A DNA stretch of 64,000 nucleotides from Carposina sasakii (taxonomy: Eukaryota; Arthropoda; Insecta; Lepidoptera; Carposinidae). Shown one piece after another: positions 12,081 to 24,244 of the stretch (position 1 is the first letter of the stretch; each line of letters opens with the position of its first letter). The stretch covers positions 2,728,001-2,792,000 of the forward strand of contig CP053160.1 of NCBI GenBank assembly GCA_014607495.2, in the 5' to 3' direction. The notes under the pieces were generated by a model that saw only the letters and a list, made by a program, of their open reading frames with translations, made no database searches and was not told the DNA's origin. A program made the position numbers and the translations under genes.

Positions 12081-12332
12081 TCTGCGAGTTCAGTAAACTA
12101 GATAAACTCTCTCGACTGATTTAGATAGTGACTGTACACAATTCAATAATAATGCAGCTTTTGTGATTTAGTACTGTTTATTATCCTTTATATTCGGTTT
12201 TCAGCAAACACCTTCTATAATAATATGATGTAAGTGTAGTGTGTAGTATGATGTTAAAAGTCTTTTAAAATAGAAAAATACTACAAAAATGCGACAAGAT
12301 TTCAATCTTATTGGTCTTCGTTCCGCTCATTT

Positions 12333-12415
12333 CGATATTCATATCAATGTTTTCACCCAGCAGGATTTAATCCCAGGGCCTGTGGTGTCGCAACCTACTT
12401 CACCAATTTGCTGAT
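12333..12415 (-). repeat. Degraded SINE head
   Basis: 'tgttttcacccagcaggatt' to 'cctacttcaccaatttgctg' is a diverged reverse-complement copy of the tRNA-like head of the same SINE, with a damaged B-box. Confidence 0.6.
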
Positions 12416-12689
12416 AAAACTAAATCTACCATTATACATTTGATCGAAAAGGGGCTTAGCGATTTTTTTTTATTTATTAATAACTGAGCGGAAAGGCGTA
12501 GTCTACTAAACGTTTTAATCCTAAGACGAAGTACCGATATAAATATTTAAGCAGCCAGATTTAATTAAATCTTCATCGAAGTGTTTCAACAAATTTAATC
12601 TGAGGTTACTTCGCAATAACTTTGTACCTAATGACTTTACGGTCGATGAAACAATGTACTAAGATAAAATCAGATTTTATATTATTATG

Positions 12690-12955
12690 TATGCCGAGTG
12701 ATCTCTAGAACGATCTCAAGGAAGCCCATTTGCCTGAAAAGACAATCCAGGATAGATCATCCTGGCGCAGAAATGTGAGGAGACCCGACCCCACATAATG
12801 GAAAAAGGGTAGGACAAAGAAGAAGATGTATGTTGAGTGTCGATTGGATTGAATGAAAAGACAATACTGAAGATATAATATGAGATTCGGTAGAAAAGGA
12901 TCTGAGAGACCAGTACCCAGCAGTAGGTAGGTCACTTCAAAAGCGTGCAAAAGAG
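12690..12955 (+). mobile_element. RTE-type LINE C-terminal remnant
   Basis: The plus strand reads DRSSWRRNVRRPDPT after KEAHLPEKTIQ, the pattern at the end of lepidopteran RTE-like ORFs. It then decays into sequence similar to 'agaagaagatgtatgttgag'. It is not functional. Confidence 0.55.
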
Positions 12956-13029
12956 TTGATTAATCTTCGGATTAACTCTATGTATCATCATAACATACTC
13001 GTACACTTGCTCTCTTATCTCGTATCAAA

Positions 13030-13757
13030 AAAGCGGCCGAGCGCGAGTTGGACTCGCCCATGAAGGGTTCCGTATGAAAAGTTAAATTGCAGTTTACGAT
13101 TTATGACGTATTAAAAAAACTACTCACTAGATTTCGTTCAAACCAATTTTCGTTGGAAGTTTTTTTTTGTTTTATCATTCCCTCGTTTTAATTATTAATT
13201 AGTTTTTATTAAAACCTCAACTTCATTTTTGAAGACCTATCCATAGATACACGTATGAGTTTGGTAAAAAAAATATATTTTGAGTTTCAGTTCAAAGTAT
13301 GGGGAACCCCCAAAAATTATTTTTTTAAATTATTTTTGTGTGAAAATCTTAATTCGATTTACAGAATACATCTACTTGACGGCCAATTGGTGTAGTAGGT
13401 AGTGACCCTGCCTGCGACGCCATAGGTCCTGGGTTCGAATCCCGGTAGGTGCAAACGTTGATATGATGAATATTAATGTTTGTTTCAGTCATGGATGTTT
13501 CTATACTTATCTATGTATTTATATACCGTTGCTTAGTACCTACGACACAAGACCGTATGGATCTTAATGTGGGACTAAGTTAATGTGTTGTGAAGCGTGT
13601 GAATATTTATTATTATTATTATTATTACTTACCAAGTTTCAACAGTATAGTTCTTATAGTTTCTGAAAAAAGTGGCTGTGACAAACGGACGGACAGACAG
13701 ACATGACGAAACTATAAGGGTTCCGTTTTTTGCCAGTTGGTTACGGAACCCTAAAAA
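13030..13757. repeat. 'gggttccgt' repeat interrupted by a SINE
   Basis: Its left part starts 'gcggccgagcgcgagttgga' and 'gaagggttccgtatg'. The right part ends 'agggttccgttttttgccag' and 'acggaaccctaaaaa'. The SINE at 13380-13627 sits between. Fragments of the same family are at 23215-23360 and 61625-61680. Confidence 0.6.
13380..13627 (+). mobile_element. tRNA-derived SINE with (TTA)n tail
   Basis: The head 'ggccaattggtgtagtaggt' holds an A-box-like motif and 'gggttcgaatcc' is the B-box. The body ends 'gtgtgaatatt' and the tail is (tta)n at 13607-13627. This is the most complete copy of this SINE in the window, about 248 bp. Confidence 0.82.
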
Positions 13758-13759
13758 GG

Positions 13760-14700
13760 AATACATTGACATTATTATGGTATTATCACATACCCATTAT
13801 GATTGTCCATTGTAGATAAAATTTAAAGTAAAATGAAAATTTAATTTAATAACCCTGCACGTGGTAAGCCCTCATGAAGTAACTAAAACTTCACAACAGC
13901 ATTATTTTGTAAACTTTACGACGTACTCGTGCTGAAGCATTAGCGATTTAATCATCATAAACTCGTCTTATGCACTCCAATAAGCAATCAAATTGTGAAA
14001 ACATAAACACAGGGTGTGGTCGAGCGTCGATACCAACCTGTGGAGTTCACCTGCAACCTGTTACACCCACCACCACCACCATCCATCCATCATCCCTCTC
14101 ACTCCCTCTACTCACCCTTCTCATGACACGGAGCGAGAACGAAGACGTCTTCATATTTATTTTTCCAAATTTCCAAAACACCAACAGATGAAAAGCACTC
14201 GCGGTCGCTTTTTTGAGCAACTGTAATCGCACTATCGTACTTTTCTATATAAAATTATTTCTAACTACTGTTGATAAAAAAGCTAGTATATAACGTTAAT
14301 TCTTTCTATTTAGTTAGGTGGTATCTATTTTATTTATGTGATTTTTTAATGTAAATATAGTACAGTGAGGTGCGGTGCTGAGGACGGCTTTATCGCGACT
14401 GCCTATTTTCCCGTCGCGTAGAAACAGGGTGAGAAGGACCCACTAGCCTCGCAAAACAGAACATCGTATACGCCAAACCTACTATGCAATTTACAACCGT
14501 AGCATACCCAAGTCATGATTGCAAATTGAGTGCGCGAAAACTTGGTATTTTGAAGGATATGTGCTTGCTATCCCTGTTCCACGCTCATCTGGCTGAACCA
14601 AATAATACAGGACGAATTCAATTTGTACTTTCACTATAGTAAGAGTCGGGTTGTATTATCGGCAGTTTATTGCAACACACATACGTTATTTTCTGTAGAA
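13760..14700. other. No recognised feature
   Basis: Several short frames overlap at 13970-14232 around a CAC/CAT-rich run (His/Pro-rich in one frame). They have no homology I can see and are likely chance. Confidence 0.4.
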
Positions 14701-14734
14701 AGCCTAGGCTATTAAAAATATGCACACTATTGTG

Positions 14735-14900
14735 TTCCTGAAATGGAGTAGCCAGAAATTCAGTACCATAATGGAGATCCCACAGCCGCGTTTAACATAG
14801 CGGGGACAGATGTAAATGATCAATGACAAGTTGGTACGATATGGCAGTGGGCTCACTTGTGGTCCTGCAGTTCTGTTAACCCGATTTTTGGGAAGACACC
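14735..14900 (+). repeat. Repeat with 'tagcgggg' motif
   Basis: It contains 'aatggagtagccagaaattc', 'tttaacatagcggggacaga' and 'gatcaatgacaag'. It parallels 21395-21545. Confidence 0.5.
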
Positions 14901-14979
14901 CTGTGTATGTATGTATGTAAATACAGTTACACATTTCTATTAGAAGAAGTGTTTATGTACTTACATCCAGAACTTCTTC

Positions 14980-15235
14980 TTCAGCCCATTGCAGTCCACT
15001 GCTGGACGTAGGCCTCCCCCAGGGCACGCCACAAGACTGCCATGGGGGGTATTTGCCTATAGTCACCACGCTGGGCAGGCGGATTGGTGACCGCAGTGTG
15101 ATTTTCGGACTATGTTGTCAGTACGGGAGGCGCTGCTGCCCACCTCCCGGAAACCCTTAATCGCCTCGTACGATACCCACGGGCAGGCAGGGGTGGTACA
15201 AACTCTACTCTGCCGGCACCACGCGGCCAAAAATC
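14980..15235 (-). mobile_element. 5'-truncated LINE tail, minus strand
   Basis: It is the reverse complement of the family at 11462. It starts 'cattgcagtccactgctgga' and ends 'caccacgcggccaa'. Its tail is 'cttcttcttc' rather than (TCA)n. Confidence 0.78.
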
Positions 15236-15237
15236 TA

Positions 15238-15452
15238 CATATATACTAAGTGATATGTATAATATTTATACAGTTTGTTTGAACGCCCTAATCTCAGTAA
15301 CTATTAGTCCGATTTGAAAAATTCGTTAGTTAGAAAAATTAGATACTCGTATCCCATCAATCGAGAAAAGCTATAAGCAATATAGCAATCTGCCCAGGCT
15401 TCGCACGGATGCAATGCGCGGGCAAAAGTCGTGGGCGGCCACTAGTTATAGT
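15238..15452 (+). repeat. Lep-type repeat
   Basis: 'gtttgaacgccctaatctca' to 'aaagtcgtgggcggccact'. It is the sister of the copy at 6115-6322. Confidence 0.68.
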
Positions 15453-15512
15453 TATGTTCGCAAGACTTGTACCTACATAAATTTTGTTTCAGCGTATTTT
15501 TACGTCTTATAT

Positions 15513-15885
15513 ACAGGGTGATTTTTGGTCGTCAACGTTCCCGAAAACTACGGAATCTTCTCATCATCACGATAATTTTTCTCCATGGAAGCATACTTGG
15601 GAAGTGTCTGGTTTCCAAAATATTAGGGTCCAAAGTTGAGTAAATAGACTGCGTTTTTCTGCATAAATCCACATAGACGCGCGTAGCAGGATTTTTTCAC
15701 GAAAAATAATTAATATCTGTCTATAAAAAAACTAACATAAACACTAGACACTATAAATTTCGCACGATCAAGGAATTTAAAATTAAAAAAAAAAAAATCC
15801 CAGCATTTTTTTTGCATAAACTTACTTTATTTCATGTATAGAATACGTACCCTTCGTTAAAGGTGGCCACAAAAAAACACCCTGT
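15513..15885. mobile_element. ACAGGGTG-family MITE, full length
   Basis: It starts 'acagggtgatttttggtcgt' and ends 'aaaaaaacaccctgt', with 'tat' on both sides. It is 373 bp and, by eye, very close to copy 2 (823-1202). Confidence 0.82.
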
Positions 15886-15899
15886 ATACCTATCTACTC

Positions 15900-16450
15900 G
15901 TAATTTAGTACGTGCAACTTAGTTTGAAGAGCAAAGTTTTCTTATGTTTGAGCAACATTAATGAAATACGAGACGTTAGGCTTCGCCTCGATTTTGTGTC
16001 TAATTCAAGTTATTATTTAAGTTATTGCTAATTGGGCTTAATTAATAACCATCTTAGTTAGTTACTTAATATTTAGATTGTAACAAAAGGGGTTTGTCAA
16101 GCGAAATGCTATGCCCACTTTGAAGAACCTATCCTATCCTAATCAATGATCAACAGTTGATAAGCATTCTAGAAATAGGCTAGTATATAGTAGCAGAGAC
16201 TCAACAAGTGCAGAATTTAGCAACAAGCTTCGACACGGGAGCCGGAGATGAGCCGGATCGTTCGGAATTCAGCAACCGTACAGACGATATTAGGGTGGAG
16301 TTACTTGAATGTCATTGTGTAGGTCGCGACTTATATGTCTGTTCATTTCGAGTACGAGTTTGTACATAGATCTCTAAGGACAAGCACCTGTGTGATTTTT
16401 TTTTTTAACTGTCAGTATACCTATATAAGTAGGTACCACAGATAGGTACA
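15900..16450. other. Mostly unassigned
   Basis: 'aggggtttgtcaagcgaaat' near 16088 resembles the inside of the MITE at 25552. The rest is unrecognised. Confidence 0.4.
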
Positions 16451-16454
16451 GTAG

Positions 16455-16690
16455 TAAATAATCTTACTAATATTATAAACGCGAAAGTATGTGAGAATGG
16501 ATGAATGGGTGGATTTTTGTTACTCTTTCACGTAAAAACGGCTAGAGCGATTTAATTAAAATTTGGTATAGAGTTAGCCGACACCCTGAATTAACACATA
16601 GGTACTACTTTTATCTCGGGAAAATATTTTAATCCCGGATAATTTACGGACATTATGTTTTTTCTTCGGACGAAGTCGCGGGCGTCCAAT
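16455..16690 (+). repeat. Lep-type repeat
   Basis: 'atcttactaatattataaac', 'aaaacggctagagcgattta', 'ttttaatcccggataattt' and the terminal 'cggacgaagtcgcgggcgtc'. This is a good example of the consensus order. Confidence 0.72.
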
Positions 16691-16861
16691 AAATAATTGA
16701 ATTTGGTTCAGCATTTTGTTATATTTTTTTATTATCTTAGTTAACAATTCTTATAAAATTTCCATTAAACTGAACGTTATTACATATGAATTTAGATAGT
16801 TTAAACTAAACATTTTCTAAACTTGACAGTTATTCTTTACATTCTGTTAAAATTATTAATA

Positions 16862-16928
16862 AAGAAATGGAAAAAATTCCTCACCCGGGTGGGAATCGAA
16901 CCCACGACCTCTGCATTACGCGTGTAAT
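16862..16928 (-). repeat. tRNA-SINE fragment
   Basis: 'attcctcacccgggtgggaa' and 'tcgaacccacgacctctgca' are the reverse complement of the tRNA-like head (B-box 'gggttcgatt'). Confidence 0.6.
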
Positions 16929-18787
16929 GTTAAATATTGTTTTCAAACACTATCTAATTTCAGACGCGATTTGTAATAATACGTCGAAGATTATTACGCA
17001 ACCAATGTTAAATTTAATCTAGTGCATTGGCTGGAGTTTTTATTAAACCATCGGTCGTGACTTATAAGCCGCAGCATTGCATCTGTTGCCCGCCGCATCT
17101 GTAAAGGTCAGATGTCAGGGCTGGCGGGTCATGGGTTATGCAGGTCAGGAACTACGTTTAATTGGATTTGCTCTTAGAGGAATTATTATTTAAGAGCCAG
17201 CAGTCAAATAAAAGTCCCACGGTTGCTCCGCCCACATACCCCGCCACCCGCAATGCAAGGATACGCGTTAAGATCTGCGTAGTGTTAAAATTCGAAATTC
17301 GCGCGCTTTCGAGCAGGCGGGTCAACGCTAGGTCAAACGCAGAGAACATAAAAACCCATAGAGTCGTTATTATACTCGTAATTGATTTCAATGTTATGTT
17401 TTTTTTATTTTTGTTTGCAAAATACAATTAAATTAAATTAATTAATTTATTAATAAGTAATATAGGTATGTTAAAAAATCATTCATACAATAGAACACAT
17501 TACCTGCATCATAGTTATATTTATGTATGAAATTCATCCAATGCAACAAGTATTAGGAAGTTTTGAATAAAACGAATTAATGGTAGATATCAAAGATTTA
17601 TTTTATATATCACAAAAAATAGTATCCGATACATATGTGAAATGGGACCAATTTACTCATGTAGATCGCTTTTAAAAAGGCTTTTAGGTGAGTCAATATG
17701 TTAAAATGTTACAAGTAGTAACTTAACAAATTTTAATATTAAGATGATTATGTAAAAAAATGCCGTTTCATTTAGGTAAATTGCTGTATGTTAAATATAA
17801 ATAGTAGGTGTTTTTTAAAAATAAAGGGTTAACAGGTATGTATAATGTGCATTCGCAATATTAGCTGTGCATAAATAAAAAAAACTTTATTTAAAGATAA
17901 ATAGCGGTATGCGTATGCCACAAATATAAATTGCAGTTTGATTAGCAATATTCTCATTTGAGGATTTTGCTGTGCAGTCAGTAATTTTGATACGAATTCC
18001 AATTATTTGTGACTAAAAAAAATCATTTTATTTGATGTGCGTTTAAATACTATACAATTAAATTAAATGATTTTTCTTACTAATCCTCTACACTCCCCAA
18101 GAAATATATATGTACTATTTACCTTATACAGTAAAATACCTTCTGTTCTATGCTCCACCTCATCTGTTACCATCAAACTGTCAATCGGAGAGCTAAAATA
18201 TGAAATGAGTTTAAAAATATCAAAAAAGTTTTAGTAGCCAAAAGTGAAAACAAGTGAGCAAAAACAACAAAATTATAGCAGGTCGGTAGGTTCTCACTCA
18301 CTTTTCTTCAAACATTACAGGTGGTATTAGTTCGGTATAAACTTTGACGGGCGACTCCAGGACGTTTTGTTCGGCACAATTTGTTTGAATTCTATAAACA
18401 AAATATTGTAGATAAGGAACTGCTGCCGAAGATGCTACGTAGTAAGTAAAGATGGGTCGGATTAGGTAAAAATCGTACCTGTTCGACCTAATACATACTA
18501 ATATTTATGCAATATGGCCGTTCCATTACTGTGATCCATTACGTATTAGATAAATACGTAGAATCTTTATTCGGTGAATATTTAGTATCGGTTTTCGGTG
18601 AATGATCCATTATCTAATAAATACCTACGTAGAAAGAATAGTTGTGGAAATAGAAAATATCGTGATAATAGCGAAATGCATTTTTTATATTAGGTTAAAT
18701 TTTTAATATTTAGTTAAATTGTTTTTAGTTTGTGTCACATATTTTGTTTAAATAAAGGATTTTAATTTTGTAAAAAAAAAAAGAAAA

Positions 18788-18878
18788 AAAGTCTTGTCTG
18801 TACCCGGATACGAACCAGGAATATCTGATTTTCGACTCCGCCGATGTAACCGCTGGGCTATTATAAACTTATTAGAGA
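18788..18878 (-). repeat. tRNA-like SINE head in TTAA element A
   Basis: The minus strand reads 'tagcccagcggttacatcgg' and then 'cctggttcgtatccgggtac', which are A-box-like and B-box-like. It has the equivalent position in copy B at 46990-47075. Confidence 0.6.
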
Positions 18879-19020
18879 CGGTGAAAATTATCTTCATATT
18901 CTAATGATATTGTAGTATTTTTGCTAAATAATAAAATTGAAACTTATAGTCTATGCCTTACGGTTGATTTCTCATAATAAGATGATATTTTATGCGATAC
19001 CTAATACCTAATGTCGTCTT

Positions 19021-19456
19021 GTATCTGAATGCTGGGCCGTAAAGAAGAAAGATAAAAATCAATTCCATGTAAGCAAGATGAGAATGTTGAGATGGATGTG
19101 TGGAGTTACAAGAATGGATAAAATAAGAAATGTGTATATAAGAGGAAGTTTGAAAGTTGCGCCGATCACAGACAAGTTACGAAGTAACCGTCTGTCTTGG
19201 TACGGGCATGTAAAGCTATATTATGAGTCTATGATGTAAAGCGACGGGATGAAAGGCATATTTTACAGAGAGCTTTGTGCATGAGTGTGGATGGATATAA
19301 AGAAGAGGTAGACCAAAGAAATGTTGGATGGACTGTGTGAGGGAGGATATGCGTGTACTGGGAGTGAGCCATGAGATGACGGATAATAGGGATGAATGGA
19401 AGAAAAGTACATATTGTGCCGACCCCAAATAAATGGGAACAGGGCAGGAAGATGAG
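19021..19456 (+). mobile_element. RTE-type LINE C-terminus in TTAA element A
   Basis: The plus strand reads MRMLRWMCGVTRMDKIRN, then GSLKVAPITDKLRSNRLSWYGH and, after a gap, PKKCWMDCVREDMRVLGVSHEM, DRDEWKKSTYCADPK. This is the typical end of an RTE-like LINE ORF. It ends 'gggcaggaagatga'. It is broken by frameshifts. Confidence 0.75.
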
Positions 19457-19734
19457 AATCACGTTGTATTAGGTACTGACTAGTATTGAAAAATACCTAA
19501 TCCACATACCTATTCCAATATTTATGCCTCACCTGTAGTAGTAAGTTCCTTAGGTGGGTGAAAGATATTGTACCTACATATACTCGTAAATGTATATAAA
19601 ATTTGTGTATGTGCTTCATGTGTAAAGCAGTGCGCTTATAGAATACTTCTCATGCTGTGTGTGTGATTTCGGAACTAATTTCTTTTGTAGACTTTTACAT
19701 AGATAAACAAAGCAACTAGCGCCATCGTTCAAAG

Positions 19735-20045
19735 GAATTCTACCAATTTATAAAGGTGAAAATTTGTATGTGTGTGAGTGTGTATGTTTGTTACTTCATC
19801 ACGCAAAGTCCTGAAATGTATGGAACAGCTGATTTTTTTCACTATATCGGAGTTGGCCCCATAGTGAAAGTTGTTTCTTTTTACTTTCCTAGTTTCGTGT
19901 CAAAGGCAAATCACTAATTTCGGAAAGACCTTATATTAGCTTAGGTAGGTACGTATCAGAATAACACATTATACTTTTTATCCCGGGTAAATATTTTATC
20001 CCGTAATTTCGACATTTTGTTTTTTCTGCTGTCCATTATAAAATG
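19735..20045 (+). repeat. Lep-type repeat in TTAA element A
   Basis: 'tttataaaggtgaaaatttg', 'cactatatcggagttggccc', 'ttttatcccgggtaaatatt' and 'gacattttgttttttctgct'. The terminal 'gacgaagtcgcgggc' motif is missing. Confidence 0.55.
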
Positions 20046-20739
20046 CATTCTCAGCACTAAACTTTACATACTTACTAATTATGATTATAGCTACTTACAC
20101 CTTTGATTCTCTCCCCTTTTTAGAAAATTCTCTCCAACGTTGAGCCATCTTCCTTTTGGAAACATATTTTTTAGTTTTATTTCCCATTAGTCCGAACTCA
20201 ATCGAGTAATACCTACACCACAAGATAATAAAAAATGCCACTGCCGTGGGCGAAAGCGACATAGACCCTACGTCGTCGGCGCACAGCGCGGTACTGAGCG
20301 TCAGCGGGCACGAAGTTACTATTTAACGCTTTTCAGTAAGCATTAGAGTAGAATATCGCTTGCACGCTAAACAACTGATTGAGCTCAGAAGTAAAGGGCG
20401 TAAGTCTCAAAAAGATTTTTATTAATTGTGTGTTCAATTATGATTGTTTTTTAATTTTGGCTTTACAAAAGTTTACTATCATTATTATCTTGATATCCGA
20501 ATTTATTTTAAACGCCTACCTCATGTAATAGCCGAAATAAAAGTAAAAATGACTAAAAAACATGTCGATTTCAAAAAACAAAACTATCGAGCGAAAATCA
20601 TTAAATCATGTTTTTGGCTTTACATGACATAGTTAAGGGTACTAAGAATATAGTGTAATAGTCTCACATTAAACAAACATGCACCCGTTTCAGCATATTT
20701 CATCAAAAAGATGCTAAATAAGGTCTGCCTCCTCTTAAA

Positions 20740-21390
20740 TAACTTGACATGCTGCATACATTAGTTATGCTCATTTTAGTATGCAACTGACTGCGCCAGA
20801 TGGAAGGTTATGATTTTAGAAGTAATTTGAATGTATATGAGTATATTTCTTTTGACACACTATAAGGGTCGGTTCATATCTGACGGTAGATGTGTCAAGC
20901 GTATCTCCAGGTACAGGCAAACGTACGCTTGACGCACTAACGTATCATAGATTGAGTATGAACGGTCGAGTGTTTTTCTATGCATTTTGTCTGTTCTGGC
21001 GTTACGAGACCGATAATACGCGACGCATGTTCCGTCAGATATAAACCGACCCTAAATCCTAAATGACTTGTCGCATTTAAGCTTGAATCATAATAAGTCG
21101 TAAGGGTGACACTGAGTAGATATATACATCAAAACTTATTTTCTATATGTAAATACTTGAATGTTCTAGATATTTTAGTGTTCCCCAAGGAATAGGTGGG
21201 GCAAATTTCAACTTCTTAACCCCAGTTGATTCGGCTGCGAGTTGTTGGTAAGTCTGTCAGTAATGGAATCATTTCAAACAACATAATAGTGGTCGCTTCT
21301 ATTAGTCTGTATAAAGTTACGAATTTCCGTTTTTTTTTCAGCACGTACAGTTAGTAAGTGTAAGTATATCATACATACATAAAATACATG
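20740..21390. other. No recognised feature
   Basis: 'ctataagggtcggttcatatctgacgg' near 20862 has an inverted partner 'ccgtcagatataaaccgaccct' near 21031, so a hairpin-type MITE of about 190 bp (20862-21053) is likely. The rest is unassigned. Confidence 0.5.
20864..21053. mobile_element. Hairpin MITE, about 190 bp
   Basis: Inverted ends 'agggtcggttcatatctgac' and 'gtcagatataaaccgaccct' pair with one mismatch. Inner arms 'acgtacgcttgacgca' and 'gacgcatgttccgtc' also partly pair. No ORF. Confidence 0.6.
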
Positions 21391-21394
21391 GCTT

Positions 21395-21545
21395 TGTTCT
21401 TGGAGTAGGGTAGCCAGGTATCCAAAACTGTAAGTACATAAAGGAGATTGCAGTCACGTTTGGCATAGCGAGGACAGTGATAATGATCAGTGCTAAGTTT
21501 CTAGCTTATCGCTTGAGAGAATGCCCAAGTTCCTTAGTCGACTTT
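21395..21545 (+). repeat. Repeat with 'tagcgagg' motif
   Basis: 'ttggagtagggtagccaggt', 'acgtttggcatagcgaggac' and 'aagttccttagtcgac'. It links the family at 14735 to block B of the 9 kb duplication ('gttccttagtccac'). Confidence 0.5.
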
Positions 21546-21549
21546 GTTA

Positions 21550-22430
21550 GTAACTATGTTCATTTTAAAAATAAATAAGTACAATAACAATTTTCTACGC
21601 CACACCCTAAACTACTCGTAACTTTCTCCATTTAAAATTCTCAATTGCCTTGCATTTGCCGGGGCTGCTACGAATTGCTACGACCTACTACGAGTTTACT
21701 ACGAACATTTACGAATTTTTCAATTAAGTCCTCTTCAAGAGGTCCTTCCAACCTACAATTTCCAAGAATATTAATATTTAATAGCAATATGCAAATGACC
21801 TCCGTAAAGTATTTAACTGCAGTTCACATACTTCAGCCAATATCGGATAACTTCATTAATTTCACCGCCGCCGTAAAGACGGAAATTGCTTAAATTATTG
21901 GAAATTAAATCAATTTAGCAGAAATTGTCTTTCGACAGATTTAAGGAGGTCACATTTATTTTGACCATGCTGTTTTCATTCAGCTTTTGCGTGAAAAACA
22001 AACAAATCCAATTTCACAAAGTTTTCCATTTATAAATCAGTTCTTCGAATGATATTGGCGACTCTCACTTGCGAAAGTAAGATGAAGTCTTTTTCATTTT
22101 ATATTTTTAAAAAGCAGAACACAATTATATTTTCTTATATAAATGAGTAAATATAAGACTCTGAACGATAAAGTTGATGCAATCTCCAGCTTGTACAAGT
22201 TTTAGAGAAAGACTGCATCAAATTTTATGGCTCTGGCCGTTGAAAAAATAGGTCGTTGATAAAAACTTACCATCCTAATGTAAGATGTGATAAATTACAA
22301 ACGTAAAAATCGCGTATCACATGACAGATGACGACAATTTGTAACAAATTGAGATACCCAAAGGAACCGAATTACCGCAAACATACGAATCTGGCACATC
22401 AATCATTGAAAGGTGGAGTTACCTATATGT
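21550..22430. other. No recognised feature
   Basis: A fragment at about 22165-22250 ('tttagagaaagactgcatca') resembles the inside of the hairpin MITE at 59543. Otherwise nothing is seen. Confidence 0.4.
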
Positions 22431-22434
22431 AACT

Positions 22435-22640
22435 ACTAGTGGGCGCCCATGACTCCGTCTGTGTGGGCTGCAATTTAATCCTCCTTTGATGTTTTGTTTA
22501 TTTATATCTAATTAAAAGCCTACAAGATGAGTTTCAAGCTTCTAATTATAAAAATTGCGTAATTTACATACAAATTTTCATCGCTTATTTCATTCAAATT
22601 TCATTATTGGCCTTCCTTAGACTATATAAATGAATATAAT
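22435..22640 (-). repeat. Lep-type repeat fragment
   Basis: 'agtgggcgcccatgactccg' followed by 'gttttgtttatttatatcta' and 'aatttacatacaaattttca'. It parallels 28830-28960. Confidence 0.5.
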
Positions 22641-22644
22641 ATGT

Positions 22645-23590
22645 TAACAATAAGGAAAAAAAATATTTTACTTGTTTAAAGACCATTCGAAAATTATAGT
22701 AAAAAAACCAAACTTATGAGGTTGCAATTCTTTCAAAGATGAATGCAGCAGCTAATGAAAACTTAGCACGTGTTTACCTCATACAGCCTAAGTTAAACTA
22801 AACTTAGTACTAAGAATGTAGGTTTAAAGTCAAATAACCTACTTTTGAAGCTGAGTCACCGGTTAAAGTGGGAGCGCTTCCATTAAGGTTATTAGCTGCC
22901 TTTTCTATACTGTACAATACTTTACACTTTCAACGATTAATTATTATAAATTACCATTTTTAGGGTACCGTACTTAATTGGTAAAAAAGGAATTATCACG
23001 GAAACTTTTTAGAGATGTTAGTATACAGTTGACGGTTTGTTTTAAAGTGCTACAATATATTAAATAGCAGCTAGTCAGAGACTACTTCGATGCTAAGCAA
23101 CATAATGTTTCGCCAACACCTGTGGCATTCTGAAGATTTTCAGTATAATCAAATCTTCATCATTAGGCGAACCTAACTTGCCCTAGATTATAAAACTACG
23201 AGTTTTTTGAGTATATTTAGGGTTCCGTCTGTCTAATATACCGTGATAACAGTTGAAATTGTTAACCAGGTGACGGTGCCTCTATAATAGCAAATACAAA
23301 AAAAAAACTCTCATATAAAAAAACCTACGGAACCCTCCTTGCATGGGTCAGACTCGCACTTGTATTTTATACATCAGCAGACCAGACCTTGAACGCACCT
23401 GCTAAATGTAATATAATATAATTTATACAATTAAGACCTTTTTTATGCGATGTCGGGTGAAGCAAGGTCGATGGTACACTTTAAAGGACTCCATTTTAGA
23501 AAAAATCAATTTAATTGAAAACGACTTTTAATGATAGTTTTACTTCATCAATTTATACCTTTTAACTCAACAAACTTTACTAATATTAAC
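22645..23590. other. Unassigned, with a 'gggttccgt' fragment
   Basis: 23215-23360 holds 'tatttagggttccgtctgtc' and, inverted, 'ctacggaaccctccttgcat'. It is the family at 13030-13757. The rest shows no feature. Confidence 0.45.
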
Positions 23591-24240
23591 GACATACATA
23601 AAATCACACCTCTTGCCCGGAGGGATAGGCACAGATCACGGATCCACTTGCTACGGTCCTGACACACCTCTTTCGCTCCATCTACTTTTTACCCGACTGC
23701 GCGACGCAAAGGATTGGTAATGTGTTTAACAGCCTATGTATGTATGTATGTTTGTATGTTCCTTTGAAGCACTATACAGACCAAACGCCTGGACCGATAT
23801 TTATGATTCACACGTCAATCGATTCGTCTTGGTCGGGCGAGTGTCACTAAAGACATGACGTTAGTGAAAATTAAATATGGCGACTACTGGACGCCATATT
23901 GTGAAAATGAAAAAAATTAAAGTCAACAAACTATATCAAGTGGGGTATCGTTGAATAGGTATTTAATAATCATTATCAGTTTTCTCTCAATATTTTTCGA
24001 TCTGACTAACCGTTTAGGATCTATATCGATTTAAAGTTGCGTAACAACCATTCTCACATATAAGTTTTTAGACAGCAGCAAGACGAAAACTTCTTACTGC
24101 CGAATATGTTGAGCATGTTTCTTGGGGGCTACCTATTAGTAGCTAATATTGACTAAATATATAGTATAAAATAATAACTAGTATAAAATAATAAAAAAAA
24201 CATAATTTTTAAAAACCGAAAACCCGACTGCGTAAAAAGA
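23590..24240 (+). repeat. Two repeat fragments
   Basis: 23590-23700 matches the head of the repeat at 2645 and 29295 ('aatcacacctcttgcccgg'). 23688-24240 starts 'acccgactgcgcgacgcaaa', has 'cctggaccgatatttatgat' and ends 'aaaacccgactgcgtaaaaa'. It is a common-looking repeat whose family I cannot name. Confidence 0.5.
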
Positions 24241-24244
24241 ACCA

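Larger units (their letters stand above)
17194..20734. mobile_element. TTAA-flanked DNA element, copy A (3,541 bp)
   Basis: It starts GAGCCAGCAGTC and ends GTCTGCCTCCTC. The ends form a short imperfect inverted repeat (8 of 12 positions) and are flanked by TTAA at 17190-17193 and 20735-20738. A nearly identical copy lies at 45207-48945 with unrelated flanks, which points to transposition rather than segmental duplication. No transposase ORF is visible; the frames at 17162-17431 and 20444-20632 have no known homologue. It carries a nested SINE, a LINE tail and a Lep repeat, all shared with copy B. TTAA sites occur in piggyBac, Kolobok and Sola3 type elements; I cannot decide between them. Confidence 0.75.

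Noticed and set aside
13380..13455. tRNA gene with a good B-box
   Set aside because: The B-box is good, but there is no cloverleaf with an anticodon stem and the sequence continues as a SINE body with an (TTA)n tail. Another copy is at 10239.
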